A stretch of 64,000 nt of DNA from Helianthus annuus (GCF_002127325.2 NC_035436.2:107345591-107409590); one strand, 5' to 3'. Counted from the first letter of the stretch, positions 20,381 to 32,712 are shown. Translations and numbers: made by a program. The notes: generated by a model not told the origin, from the letters alone.

Positions 20381-20625
20381 GGCTGCTCACTTTAGTTATT
20401 GGGCCACAACGTGAGTTGTTTGGGCTGCCTGTTTAACTGAACTATGTGTTAGTTGATACTGTTGACTGATCCAATAGTAGAACAGGCCCAATAACTCTAC
20501 ATGTAACTATATGCATGCTATGTGTTAGATTATGTGTAAAATACACCTGACCTATACTGGTAACCATGTTAGGACGTGGTGACCAGCGTGTTTGACAAGT
20601 AACCTAATCTGCCGAGCAACCCAAG

Positions 20626-21151
20626 GTGAGTTCACACACTAAAAGCATGCGTCCCAAGGAGGGACACGGACAAACTGCGAACTTTGGGAAAAATACTTTT
20701 GAACTATTATTTCCGGGGGAAAACCGAACGGGTATTTACTATCTCCAGGGGAGATACGTTTGGATATTATTTATAAATCACAACTAGCCAAGCTAAACGA
20801 AACTCTATCACCTTAAGTCCCTGCTTACAGTACCGATTAATCGCCGGCGGCGAACGGGTTATTAGTTGATAGCGCTATTAGGTTTGACAACCTCACACCG
20901 TGACCGGGGGAGATCGGGCGTGAACTAGTAGACCTTGTATCTTGGTCAATGACGATAGACATTGACCCGGGGCACAACAACTTTCCGTCCACAGTTTCGG
21001 TATCTACAGTTTAGTGAGCTTATAGATAGGGTAGCTCCCCACAACGTGATTATAAATGCTTTATCTAAACAACTTACGTTTTCGAAAACTAAAACCTGAC
21101 ACTTCATCGACTCACCAACATTATGCTGATACCCTACTGCATGCTTTGCAG
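20626..21151 (+). other. Possible LTR intron, element D
   Basis: Donor CCCAAG/GTGAGTTCAC and acceptor TGCATGCTTTGCAG, 526 nt. The exon-side sequence GCCGAGCAACCCAAG is shared with B and nearly with C and H. Confidence 0.5.
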
Positions 21152-21490
21152 GTACCTAGTGATTCAGGAGCTTGCAGCTTGCGGATGTGTAGTGGTCGTC
21201 TAACCCGTGTGTTGGGTTTTAAACAACTTGAACTGAGAACTTTGTTTTAATCCATTTTGTCTATGCTTCCGCTACTTGTCTGAACTATTACTTAAACATA
21301 AAACTTTTGAACTTTGACTATGATATTTGCTGACCTCGTGGTTGGTGAGTATTACTTATGTTATTTATTATATTGCTCAGTATAATTGGTGGCTGGATCC
21401 TAGTCAGTCACGCCTCCAAGCGGTGGTGTTCCGCACGTGGATTTTGGGGGTGTGACAAAGTGTATCTTGATAAGTCCTATGCATCATATC

Positions 21491-22399
21491 CTGAAACACA
21501 TGTGAAAATAGGTACGTCAGCATAAAAATGCCTGTGAGATACATAGGTTTTGTGAAAATAGAATTCATGACTTATGTTTGAGAAAATGTTTAGTCATGAA
21601 CCTTGTAATTTGCTTTGTCTTGTAAATCATTTGAAAAACGATAAGATCAGATGATATGTATAAATAAATGTAAGGTTAAATGAATAACCAAGCAAAATGA
21701 GTTTGTATAAGATAAGTTGTTTGTAAAACAATGTCTTGTGAAAAGTATGTTATTTGTAAAAAAAATGTTATATGTCTAAATTGAAATGATTCAAATAACG
21801 CTATGATATGTAATACCATACAAACACTTATATATAGGAAGTACCAGCGGCGTATCCACCATGCTTGTATCATATTACACATGCCTCGTTACTTAAATCA
21901 CTTACTCAAACCAAACCATCAAGATGTAATGTTTAACAATTGTAGAAATGTTTATGTATAGTCCAATGTCTATTGTCAAATGTAAATCTTGTCAACAGAT
22001 ACAAAAGGTTCACAAGGTTCAACAGTTAAAATCAGTTCATATAATCAAACGGTTACGACGGTTCACATGGTCGAATGGTTACAACGGTTCAAAATGTAAT
22101 ATAATGTGTTCATATGCTGGATGAGCATATGCAACAGAAATGCAATGTAAAACAATGTACTAAGTATGCACACAATGGACATACATAGCATGAAATGTAA
22201 TGTAAAACAATGTACTAAGTATGCTATCAGTCAACATACATAGCAAAACGATATAATGGAAATCATGTACTATAAATGTACTAATGAACATAGCAAGTAT
22301 ATGATGTGAAAACATGAAAGCATGAAAGTAACAAGTAGGCACGTGTGTTTCACCCCAAAACAGTTTGGAAAACAGTAAAAGAGGGGTCTATGTACTCAC
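21491..22399 (-). other. Possible LTR intron, element E left LTR
   Basis: Minus-strand GTGAGTACATAG donor at 22399 and TGTGTTTCAG acceptor ending at 21491, 909 nt. The counterpart is 62627-63528. The interval is rich in GGTTC/ACGGTT and ACAATGTACTAAGTATGC repeats. Longer than in the other families, so less certain. Confidence 0.35.
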
Positions 22400-23461
22400 T
22401 TGAGATTGCTTAGTAGTCCTTGAGTAACAACCAAACAGTGCTAGAGATCACGGATATCAAACGGCACCTAATATAGGTAACTATGTTAATATACCGGACC
22501 TAAATCGGAGGATTGGATAGAACGAGGGTTCATAAACCAAACGAGTATGGGAACTCATGTAATATGGTTTAACAAAGCCCACATACTAAAATGAAACCTA
22601 ACCTAAGTGCTTACGACCCATTACGACCCGTTTAGGTAGCTTATGCTACTTTAACGCGTCGTTCGCGTAAAACACGTTTGGAACGCCTAACTAGCCCTAT
22701 GATAAGTAAAATATGCCTTAACGTGTCTAATATTGTTGCCAAATCAGTTTAGATACCAAAAGTTATGTTACATATGCTTAAAATGAATTTTGGTGTTCAA
22801 AGGGGTATTTTGGTAATTTACCTAAGGCATATATACTACCTATCATACAACTACTCAAACGATGTGACCATAAGGTATAACCTCGGAAGGTTATTCCCTA
22901 TACAACTATGGTCACCAAATGTGTTTGGTCAGATCCTAATGATCAGCCAAACGGGTCAGGTTCGAAAGTATAAGCGATTGTTTAGATCGCTTACCTTACG
23001 ACACTATATAAGCACTAAACTAAAAGTGACGAGCTAAGCATGTTAAAACATGCTTAACTAAGTTTAGAAAACAGGTTTGGTATCAAAACAAATGGTTTTG
23101 ATACCTAGGAGTAGTTTGGTTACAAAATACGCAAGAATGCGCATTTTGGCCGAAACTATGACTCGTCACTGAGCCTAGATAACGTGGTAATCAGTAGGTA
23201 TAGTCACTAGGGACTATAACCATCGTGATCATGCTCTCGTTATGAAGTTCAAACGAACTTCGCATTGACCATAAACTGGTCAATGCAGAAAGCCAAACAA
23301 AGTTTGACTTTCGGACTTGAAAAGCGATAAAAGAACGAAAGAACACTTACGAAGGGTCCCCGAAAGCTAATCTTGATCCAGTAGCTCAGGTATGAAGCAA
23401 TGGATTCAACTTAGAGCTTCGAGATCAGATTTTGTGGGTTTTTGCAAGAATGGGGGGGGGG

Positions 23462-23469
23462 TATTTATA
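23462..23469 (-). promoter_or_regulatory. Putative TATA box of element E left LTR
   Basis: Minus-strand TATAAATA immediately followed by CC and a C-run (plus-strand G-run at 23451-23460). Confidence 0.6.
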
Positions 23470-24536
23470 GGATATGCAAGACCGTTAGGATCGTTTATCG
23501 ATTTACATGCTTGAATCTCATCCGTACAAGTGTCGAAATGTTATGGTATCACAATATGACCCCAACCCCAGAGGTTTGCAAGAGGCATTGCCCTTTGGAG
23601 TGTTGAAAGGCTGCTAACAGCTGTGAAAACGAGTTTCTGCATATCTGGGGGGGCCTCGTGGCCCACGTAAGGTTCAGACAGGGCTTACGCGCCCCGCCTG
23701 GGTGTCCTGATCTGCAATCAACTTTGGAAAATGACAGTTTCAGTCCCTGTTGGTGTTTAAAGCCTTTTCCGACATGTTTAAGGCCCGTTAAGCCAACCTT
23801 AAGGCCCTAAAATGATGCTTAAACATTGTGTACATGTAACATGCTCAAAAATATGCCGGATGTCGGTTCGTTTGGCAGTACGGTTGCGATGTTCGCTTAA
23901 TTACGATGGAATGCGTATAAGTGCGAAAAACGATCCAAAATGCGCGACGAATGGATTTTTCTTATGCCAAACACTAAAATAAAATATTTTAGTGAATTTT
24001 CGGATGTCCGGATGTATTCAGAACGTAAGTTATGCGCGAAAGTGCAAACTTATGCACTTTTTGACACTTTTAGTCCCTGAATGATCCAAAAGTTTATTTT
24101 AGCATACCGAACCCCTTAAAGCCTATTTCTAAGCTATGTAAAGGATATTTATGGTATGTTTAACTTATGGCCATGTTCCAGAATGTCTGTTACAGTTCAA
24201 ATTGGCATACTTTCGCAGTTTGTCGAATTTAGTCCCTGTAAGCGATTAAACTTGATTTTGCCCTACCAAAGCCTTTAAAACTTATTTCTAAGTTATATAA
24301 AGGTTATTTAAGGTATGTTAAGCCTATTTCAATATTCTGGAGTGTTCGTTGCATTAAACTGGTTATATTCACGCACCAGTGTGCGTATAACCTTCTAGAA
24401 AGCGATTTAGAGCTTGAAATCAAACAAGAAATGACATGTGCAAAAGATACACATATTTATACAGATCCCAAGTATGAAATACAATATTTCATTGGCTTGG
24501 TTTTTGTTTGATGGTCACAGTGACCCAGGTGTCACA

Positions 24537-24655
24537 GTCTCCCCTACTTTAGGAAATTTCGTCCTGAAATTTATTCGTAGGAGTCTATCTGTGACTTTAT
24601 GTCAAATGACCATCAGAGATATGCAAGGCATAATCCTGTCATTTCCTTAATGTAC
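24537..24655 (-). other. Element E internal 3' end with polypurine tract
   Basis: On the minus strand it ends CGAAATTTCCTAAAGTAGGGGAGAC against the LTR. The CCTAAAGTAGGGGAGAC part is the same as at the end of A's internal regions, which links the two families. Interrupted at 24656-24660 (ATTCT), the target duplication of F. Confidence 0.85.
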
Positions 24656-25270
24656 ATTCTTGTAACACCACGTAAAAACGTGTCCAATTATTTATAGACA
24701 CGTGTCCTAAACTCCGGTTATGCGAAAGAATGAGTTTAAGGGACTAAAGTTGACAATAAGTGAAAATATGCAAACGAAAGGACTAAAAGTGTCAACATGC
24801 CAAACTTGGGCCTCTGAATGACCACACATGAAGAAAATATTCTTGAATGGATGATTGATTGGGTATTCGAAGCCGTTTGTAAAAATAATCGGAAGATTTT
24901 AAATTACAAGGGTTAAAAGTGTCAATATGTCAAATCTGACCTCTGAGTGGCCTTTTAACGAAACCAAGGCTTCGTAATATTCAAATATACTCCTGAGAAT
25001 GTGTGATAAAAATTTCACGTGATTCCGAGATCGTTAAGCATGTTTTCTAAACTTTGGGCTAAAAGCGTCAACTTGGTGAAACTTGTAATTACAAAGGAAT
25101 TTAACGAACCCGAGCCTAACTAAGTTTGTTTATACCTCCTTGGGCTCCAAGAAATTAACTACAAGGGCCTTGATTGCCAAAATGATGTTAAAAAGGGATT
25201 TAAAACGTTCAGGGACTGAAACTGCCAAGTTTCAAACTTGGTTTACCAGTTTTCCTGGTCCACGCGGCCC

Positions 25271-25296
25271 GCGTAAGACACCCTTAGGTCTTACGC
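25271..25296. repeat. GC-rich hairpin in element F 5' LTR
   Basis: GCGTAAGACA, six bases, GGTCTTACGC. The 3' LTR copy (55927-55952) pairs perfectly with GCGTAAGACC. A related but weaker CGTAAG...CTTACG pair lies in the E LTR near 23665-23690. Confidence 0.65.
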
Positions 25297-25482
25297 GCCT
25301 CGCCTCAGACTGCCAGTATTAGAAAAATCATGCCAGGTGCGGGTTTGGCTGTTCCACCGCCTTAGTCTAGGTTGTAACGATGTTTGGAGCTATATGTCGG
25401 TTTAAATCACTAGCTAGGACACCTGGGGTGATCCTAGGGCCCCCAAAAACACCTGGAAGTGATCCTAAAGCATCCAAATTAA

Positions 25483-25490
25483 TATAAATA
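25483..25490 (+). promoter_or_regulatory. Putative TATA box of element F LTR
   Basis: TATAAATA followed by GGAGCATAG; the 3' LTR copy is at 56139-56146. Confidence 0.65.
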
Positions 25491-26732
25491 GGAGCATAGT
25501 CTTGTGTTCTTGGCACATCATTTGCAACAAGCTTCACTAAGGACTTGCTCTGGAGCTCTCATCAGTAACAAGTGGATTTGAAGTGTAGAAAAGATTGCTA
25601 GGACCATTAGTAAGCTTCTAATTGCTTCTTTAAGTTGTTTAATTAGCTTAATTACTTAAAAGTCAAACTTAGTGCTTAATCAGTTTGACTTTCGTTTTGA
25701 TTACATGTGGCTTAACCACTGATCAAATTGAAAGTGGTTATGAGACCACATTAGCATAGGTGATTAACCCCTAAAAGGGTGTCTCCTAATTATCTCGTTT
25801 GACTGATTAAATGTCGGGTCAAAGTAGTTTGACAAAAAGTCAAACTGGACAGAAATGATAAAAATGATTCTAATTAATAAACCAGAGGTTCTAAATTATA
25901 TTATAATATTCTAATGACTCGGTAATGACTATTTAAACATGTTTTATCAGTCCTAATCCGACAATTGATCGTCTAAGGGCAGATTATAACCGAAAGTCGC
26001 AAAAGCTTGACTTTTGCTTTGGCTTTCAGTTCTGACCCATTCAAGCTTATTTCTTCCATGTTTTAAGCTTCCATTAGGACCATATTACATTGTAGTATAA
26101 CTCTCTGAAGTTATATTGCATGGTGCCTAATCGTTTGTACTTTATGCTCTTGATCGTAATTATGCTCATAAATGCCTAAAACGCCCTTTTTTCATAAAAC
26201 CAAGATTTTTAGCAATGTGAATGAACTAAAACCTTTGCTACTGATATTTAGACATGCCCCAAAAATTTGACATCAGTTTGAGGTCTAGAATGGGAGTTAT
26301 GCTTAATAGCGTAATTAAGGGACTTCTTAGTAATTAAAAAGCGTAATTAGCATAAGGCCCATCTAAACCCGATTTTCGACACCAACCTTTTTACCTACTG
26401 ATGTTAAATAATATTTTGGGATTTTTGAAGATTTTTATTTATTTTTAAGCTGAACTTAACATAAGATTATAGCCTAATTTCGGTAATTACCGGTTTTACC
26501 CTTTTCATGCATAAATTAAGTTTTACATAACATTTTGAAGCCAAACTTTTTGCTACTGATTCCAAATGATAAATATAATATTTTGAACCTTATAAACTGA
26601 CCAAAATATCAGATTTTTTATTTTTACCAAATTAGCCCTTTAAATCGCATATTAAGCGTTTTTAACACCTAGTATAGGTCAAAACTATATTTACCATTTA
26701 AAACTCATAACCTACTGATGTTTTAAACTAAT

Positions 26733-27668
26733 TGTTGGACTCTGTATGCCCAAGACACATATTAAATTGATGTGGCTAGTACGCTATGATCCAAGTCGGG
26801 TCATACCCAATAACAAGCTAGACAAACACCTACAATATTTATTTATGATATGATCAAACAAATAAATATTAACACTTAGAATATTTAGAAATTGGTTTTC
26901 TAAATAATTGTACTTGAGAAACTAATAAATTGTATGGATAATTTATTTTGAGTGAATATTTTATTTTGTTATTTAATGGGTTAAATAACAATTTTAAAAG
27001 GTTGCATAAGTCTTGTAAACATGGGATGTTTAATTTTATAAAAGTTATAAAATTAAAATACAAGACTTGATTTAATAAAATTTGAAAATTTTGGGTGGGA
27101 AAAGCCCCATGTGGGCCGCCCACTTTGGGTGTTTCCAAGGTGGTTTTCACCGATCAAAATACATGCAATCTTCCAAGAAGGCTCTCTCTTGATTGGGTGA
27201 ATTGGGAGGTGAACTTCTCTCATCATTAATAATAAAACCTTCTCTCATTTTATATATTCACAAGAAATATAGTTTCACAAGTGCAAGAACAAGAGAACTC
27301 TCTAATTTTCTCTAGAAAATTTCGGACAAGGGTGGTCATCCAAGAGAGTTTTACAAGTGCAAATCCTAGCAATCTCAAGGTGTTTGTTGGAGGCTTGGGG
27401 GTATACTAGCTTGAGGCTTTCTCGTTTGGAAGCTACCATTCAAGAATCATCATCATCTTCCATCTCCTTGCTCTAAGAAAGGTTGAATTCTCAAACACTC
27501 TATTGTTGTATTTTGATAGCTTGCATGTCATATATGGATCCGATTTTGGGTTTTTGCAATTAAAATGGTTTTAAATCTTGCAAAGTAACATGTTTTAAAT
27601 CCTTATTCCGCTGCGTTTTAATTTTATTCGGATAAAATGACTTTGATAAACATGTGAAAATCCCAACA
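26733..27668 (+). repeat. Element G 5' LTR (936 bp)
   Basis: TGTTGG...CCAACA. TATATATT near 27251 is the likely TATA element. The minus-strand frame of about 93 codons inside appears in both LTRs and has no domain. Confidence 0.94.
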
Positions 27669-29159
27669 ATGGCATCTAGAGCCGCTTATATGAGTGCTTG
27701 CTTCATCGGATTCAAAATTTTCGGGTTTTCGGGTTTGGAGAAACCCAATAGCCGAAATTTTATCCATGGATTTCCTTTTGTTTTTTCAAGATTTATTTCC
27801 TACATGCATAAAGGAATCTTGAAAATTATGTCATATGGATGATTTGTTTTGTTTGGACAAAAACCCACATTTTTCGGTTTTTTCATTCTTGGCCGAAAAA
27901 TGTAGGTTGTGAAAGGAAACCATTTTGCTCTTCAATTTTATATATATTTGGATATATATTTTTTGGTGTTCATAACCTAGCCATGACCTTTTATGAATAT
28001 GTTTGTGTTTGTGATTTTAGTTAATTATTCAATGGGTTGTAATAATTATTATTTTGTCTTCCATTTGAAAAATATGTAATTTATTTATTTTCATTTGGTA
28101 TGTAAGTAAATAGATTAGATGCATTTTTTTTACTAGAAAAATGTATTAGGATACTTTTATGTAAAAGAAGATGCACACAAAAATGCGGTTTTGGTTTTGC
28201 CAATTCGGGCATAAAGGACTTCATAGTTCTTAACGGGATTTTACCCCGATAACCAAAACACATTTTTGAGTCCAAAGGAGTTTGGAGCTGAATATTAAAG
28301 ACATTTGGAAGCTCAAAGAATGTGAAGAAATCACAACACAAGATGAAGACTTGAAGCATTTGGATGCGGGATCAAGTGGGAGTTCACCGACACCCCTTTT
28401 GTGTCTATCTTCACCTTTAGGAAGGACCTTTTGACACACTTGTTTCGGCTAATAAGTGTGGTCAAAATAGTTGGCTATGGTTATGCACCTTTTAACATAT
28501 ATGTTGTGTGCTTGTATGGTTATTTTTAATGGTTGTTTGGATGATATTTGGATATGCATGCTTAACAAAAAATAATCCGGAACAAGCTTAAAATTGGTTC
28601 TTCAAAATCATTAAAACGATTAATAAAAGGTTTTATTAAAAATTAATGATTTTATAATAAAATGGGTTTTATTAAAAGAACCTTGGAAATTGGTTTTCAC
28701 TAAAGTACCATGGATTTGAATGCATGCAAATATATGGTACATAAAATTTTTTCTAAACTAGAATTTTGAAAAATAAAATCCCTTTTATAAAACAAGTCAA
28801 ACACCATCCTTTTATACAACACTCGAATTACTTGGGAACTCTTTGTGGGATAAAGGTCACCTAACCACATTTGAGGAAACTTGTATATTTGAGGTGGGTT
28901 CACCATGTTTGTGGGATAAAGGTCACCTAACCACTTATGTGTGTAAACTCATATGTGTATGTAAGTTGGACGACTTAATTTGGATTAAACATGGGTTGCA
29001 ATTGTCAACTAAACATAAAGATGTTTAACCGATCCCATATAGCTAGAAGTTGCAAAGGGTTGCAATTGTCAAACGTTGACTACCTTGTTAATTTAAATAA
29101 TGGGATAAAGGTCACCTAACCAATATTTAAATGTAACGTTGGATTTTAGATTTTAATTA
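27669..29159 (+). other. Element G leader, upstream part
   Basis: Begins with ATGGCATCTAGAGCCGC, a diverged tRNA-Met primer site. About 1.5 kb of AT-rich non-coding sequence follows, interrupted by H and resuming at 31356. I see no gene here. Three copies of a 22- to 26-base word lie at 28843-29122. Confidence 0.8.
28843..29122. repeat. Triplicated word in element G leader
   Basis: GTGGGATAAAGGTCACCTAA with its flanks occurs at 28843-28868 and 28909-28934, and as TGGGATAAAGGTCACCTAAC at 29101-29122. GGGTTGCAATTGTCAA occurs twice in between (about 28993 and 29058). Confidence 0.8.
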
Positions 29160-30479
29160 TTAATTGTGACAACTCGTATTTTAACCGTCTCTTGTACTAA
29201 GTGTTAACTGTATGAACTATTTGTGATTACGTGAATTATATCGATTGAATGAATGCATGACTTAGCTATATGTTTTATGTGTTATTGAACCGATCACACA
29301 AGACGCACTCGATTTCACTAACTCAATCGGCCCTACACAACTCGAGATCTCAAGGGCGGCCCATTGAGGGGTTCGGCCCACTCACCCTATGCGCATAACA
29401 CATGAGATGGTTGTAACCATCTCACACTTTTACCAAACATCATTACACACAAACCCTAGAACACACACACTCTCTCTCTCGACTCGGAACCAAGGCAGCC
29501 GAACATCCCTTTCATCGAAGCTTTTTGGATTAGGATCCTCCTTTTCGCATCTCGGTTAGTATTATGTTCACCGATTACATGTTTTATATGTATGCTTGTG
29601 TGATGATATTGTTATTAATCGGATTACATGATCGGTTAGGGTTTATGCTAGTGACTGGGTTCATATGTTGTATGATATGATGAATGCATGATAACCGGAT
29701 CGAAGGCTACTGTTATTGTCATTGTTCTTGTTGTAAGTTGGTTCGAATGTATGTTGTTAACCGGCTGTGATATTATGATATGGGATTATGATTTAGGGTA
29801 CATGATAGTTTATAATTTGATTAATCACATGAATCCGATCATATGTTCTGCATGTTGGTAAATGGTTGTTCTTGATATGATATGAACGTATATGAACATG
29901 TTTGATTCCTGAATAAGTTGTTGTTTGATCTGGATTATGAAACTGCCGTATATGTTGCTGATATTACGGAATAATTGTTTCTTATTAATTATGGAAATCT
30001 GTTACAAATTGTCTCGATAAGGGTTGCGAGTCGAGAACCCTCAGTCTCGACTCGAGACCACATTGCCGACACACAACAGCACAAATCGAGACCACGGTTG
30101 CGGGTCCGGTTGCGACTCGAGACCGTGTAGTCTCGACTAGACCATGATGACTCGAGATCTCCTTTTTTGCGACTCGAGACCCCGAAATCAATACAACTCG
30201 AGATCGTTAATCTCGACTCGAGACCGCGAACACTTGAACACTATTGGACTTTCACTGTTATGAGCCCAACTGATTGGGCCGGATACTTGGACTTGTTACG
30301 TGATTGCTATTGAACTGCTATGAATACTTGTGCATGCCATGTTTATACTTGTGTACAATACGTGTAGGACATACGTACTATACTTGAATACGAACCTGAC
30401 TTGTATGATAACCATGCTAGGACGTGGTTGATCACTATATAGCTTAATGGAACTTTGTGTATCTGCCGAGCAAACCAAG

Positions 30480-31060
30480 GTGAGTTCACATAGCCAAGGC
30501 ATGGGATTCCCGGGTTGGGAATTGGGTTGGAAGATTTGAATTGGATAATTACTCGTACTTACGCTATTGCTAGACTATATACCATCGTCCTCAGGTTAGT
30601 CAGGACACTTACGTAAAACCTACGTAAACTAGTATCTACCACTGTCTCCCGGGCCGTGAGGACACTTACGTAAAACCTACGTAAACTCATACCTACTACT
30701 GTCTTCCGGGACGGAAGGACACTTACGTAAAACCTACGTAAACCCCACGCGTAAAACTGTCCTCGGGGAAGGGCACTCACGTAAAACCTACATGACCTTG
30801 TACGTATTCCTGTTCTCGGGCTAAGAAGAACACATGGTTGCAAATAGTCTAGTAAGTATAAATATGGGAAGCCCCCACTAGTAGTAAGTATAAATATGGG
30901 AAGCCCCCACTAGTAATAAGTTTAACCATGGGAAACCCCCATTATTAGTACATACATACATGGGAAGCCCCCACTACATGAACATACGATTTGTTATTTC
31001 GAACTTACTTTCTGTGAACTTGCTCAACTAGTTGTTGACTCTCTGCTGCATGCCTTGCAG
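30480..31060 (+). other. Possible LTR intron, element H
   Basis: Donor ACCAAG/GTGAGTTCAC and acceptor TGCATGCCTTGCAG/GACC, 581 nt. Both tandem arrays of this LTR fall inside it. Confidence 0.5.
30600..30800. repeat. Tandem repeat of about 57 bp, element H
   Basis: Four units centred on ACGTAAAACCTACGTAA at about 30611, 30668, 30725 and 30779, with CCGGG-rich spacers. It is the reverse complement of the array in the element C LTR (ACGTAGGTTTTACGTAAG). Confidence 0.8.
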
Positions 31061-31441
31061 GACCTTAGGTACATATGGAGCTTGCACAGAGAGGAGCAGG
31101 TCGTTGTGGGACATGGATCGTGGATGCCATGTTAACGTTTAAACATTGAACTTATGATTCACATTGGATTTACATACTTATGCTTCCGCTACTCAAGTTA
31201 CGTTTTGATAAACACCAATTATATTGTGATGGGTTGTTTTGATTACTTTTAATATTTAAATGCTATGTTCAATATGATTGGTGGCTTGATCCTAGTCGCG
31301 TCACGCCTCCAAGCGGTGGTACTCCGCGTGTGGATTTTGGGGGTGTGACATTAATTGTCTATGAGACATTAAAAGGGTATTAATGATTAAAATTTCAATA
31401 ATATCGAAAATCCTAAAATTGAACTTTGTTAAATTTTGTAG

Positions 31442-31894
31442 ATGGCCGCTAACAATGCAAACCCGATTACCCAAACCGTCCGTAACCTATCACTAAGAAC
31501 CATCCTTGAAAAGGATCGTCTCAACCATAACAATTTCATGGATCGGTTTCGAAACTTGAGAATTGTTCTCAAGCAAGAGAAGATATCCTATGTGTTAGAC
31601 GATCCCATTCCCGATCAACCTGACGAGGAAGATGTAGAAGCCTACAATGATTGGGTTAAGTATACCGAGGACTCCATGCAAGCCTCTTGCCTCATGTTGG
31701 GAACTATGATTCCCGAGATTCAAAAGGACTTTGAACATCATGGAGCATACGACATGATTACCCAATTGAAGGAAATGTTCCTACAACAAGCAAGGGTAGA
31801 ACGCTTCGAAACGGTTCGAGCGCTTCATGCATGTCGGATGGAGGAAACCCAATCGGTCTCATCTTACGTCCTTAAGATGAAAAGCCACATTGAT
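31442..31894 (+). CDS. gag: Element G Gag, N-terminal 151 codons (interrupted by element C)
   Basis: Copia-type Gag of the UBN2 family. The ATG at 31442 opens MAANNANPITQTVRNLSLRT; the following segment (ILEKDRLNHNNFMDRF) is the conserved start of the capsid domain. The frame is cut after ...KSHID by element C. The target TTGAT is duplicated at 41881-41885, and the same frame continues from 41886, so the gene was open before C landed. After C arrived, a short foreign tail and a stop are read instead. Confidence 0.93.
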
Positions 31895-32187
31895 TGTCAC
31901 ACCCCCAAAATCCACCTGCGGAGTATCACCGCTTGGGAGCGTGACTGACCAGGATCAAGCCACCAATCATATATAACAATGTATATAGTTAAAGTAATAG
32001 CAATTAAACCAAACCAAATCCATATGAAAGGTGTTTCCAAAACATAAGTAAGTTATCACTGTTTAGCGGAAGCGTATAAGTAAAACCCAATATAAGTATG
32101 TAATGTCATAAAGTGATCAACAAACAATCACGATCCAAGCCGACAACGACCAGCTCCTCCATGTGCAAGCTCCATGTACCTAACGAC

Positions 32188-32712
32188 CTGCAAGGCATGT
32201 AACAGAGGATCAACAACTAGTTGAGCGAGTTCACAGAAAGTAAATGCGTAATAGTAAGTTCGTTTGTAACATGTGGCTCTACTGGGCCGATAGTACGATC
32301 TATTGGTGGGGGCTTCCCATATTGTATAACCACTAGACTATTCGTAACCATAAGTGTTCTACATATCTCGAGAACAGTAATACGTACAAGTTTACGTAGG
32401 TTTTACGTAAGTATCCTTCACAACCGAGGATAGGGGTACGCAAGGGTTTACGTGGGTTTTACGTAAGTGCCTGACACAACCGAGGCAGTAGTGAGTATAA
32501 GTTCACGTAGGTTTTACGTGAGTGTCCTTCGCAACCTGAGGACAGTGAGCAATACAAGTATACGTAGGTTTTACGTATGTATCCTGCACAACCGAGGACG
32601 ATGGTATGGTAGTCTAGTAATAGTGTCTGTACGAATCTATTCAACCTTATCCTTTCAATCCCATTCCCAAGCCCTGGGAATCCCATGCCTTAGTAAGAGT
32701 GTGTGAACTCAC
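32188..32712 (-). other. Possible LTR intron, element C left LTR
   Basis: Minus-strand donor ACCAAG/GTGAGTTCAC at 32712 and acceptor GCCTTGCAG ending at 32188, 525 nt. It contains the tandem array. Confidence 0.45.
32340..32600. repeat. Tandem repeat of about 56 bp, element C left LTR
   Basis: Four units with TACGTAGGTTTTACGTAAG cores at about 32397, 32453, 32508 and 32565 and ACAACCGAGGA-type spacers. The other LTR has the array at 39893-40153. A reading frame gives RRFYVSVL repeats, but only as a consequence of the repeat. Confidence 0.8.

Larger units (their letters stand above)
16419..21457 (+). mobile_element. Element D: Ty3/gypsy chromovirus, 3' half
   Basis: Pol from the RT core to the C-terminus (16419-18935), a doubled purine-tract region and a 2365-bp 3' LTR (19093-21457). 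The 5' half is expected left of the window, beyond array A. The LTR end GGATTTTGGGGGTGTGACA and the RT/integrase sequence place it in the same lineage as B, C and H. It ends inside the left LTR of E: AAGTG at 21458-21462 followed by E sequence is probably one copy of its target duplication. Confidence 0.9.
19093..21457 (+). repeat. Element D 3' LTR (2365 bp)
   Basis: TGTGACACTCTAGG to GGGGGTGTGACA. It contains a TATA box, short (TA)n at about 19217, GACTCGAGACC clusters, and a donor/acceptor-like pair at 20626/21151. No coding sequence. Confidence 0.92.
21458..24536 (-). repeat. Element E 3' LTR (left copy), truncated by element D
   Basis: Closely matches 62596 to 64000 over the shared part; the sequence beyond 22870 has no partner in the window. 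On the minus strand it starts TGTGACACCTGGG after the purine tract. It holds a TATA box near 23462, a ten-base C-run beside it, and an intron-like pair at 22399/21491. The first 250 bp or so on the plus strand lie beyond D, outside the window. Confidence 0.88.
24661..26732 (+). repeat. Element F 5' LTR, upstream part
   Basis: TGTAACACCACG start, matching 55317 onward. It holds a GC-rich hairpin (25271-25296) and a TATA box (25483-25490). It ends at CTAAT (26728-26732), the target of G; the 3' LTR reads CCAAT there and the right-hand copy reads CAAAT, so the target duplication has mutated. Confidence 0.92.
29165..31350 (+). mobile_element. Element H: gypsy solo LTR (2186 bp)
   Basis: TGTGACAACTCG to GGATTTTGGGGGTGTGACA, flanked by TTAAT at 29160-29164 and 31351-31355, with no internal region: the product of LTR-LTR recombination. 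Its 3' end matches the LTRs of B, C and D. It holds GACTCGAGACC clusters (30010-30235), a roughly 57-bp tandem repeat (30600-30800), a roughly 32-bp GGGAAGCCCCCACTA repeat (30865-30980) and the donor/acceptor-like pair 30480/31060. Confidence 0.93.

Noticed and set aside
27654..28024. Host exon in the G leader (MASRAAYMSACFIG)
   Set aside because: It begins in the primer site and runs through AT-rich leader with no domain.
30587..30980. CRISPR-like array
   Set aside because: Units are contiguous tandem repeats with degenerate spacers inside a plant solo LTR.
32467..32706. Repeated RRFYVSVL peptide in C and H LTRs as a repeat protein
   Set aside because: It is the translation of a 56- to 57-bp DNA tandem array and appears on opposite strands in C and H.
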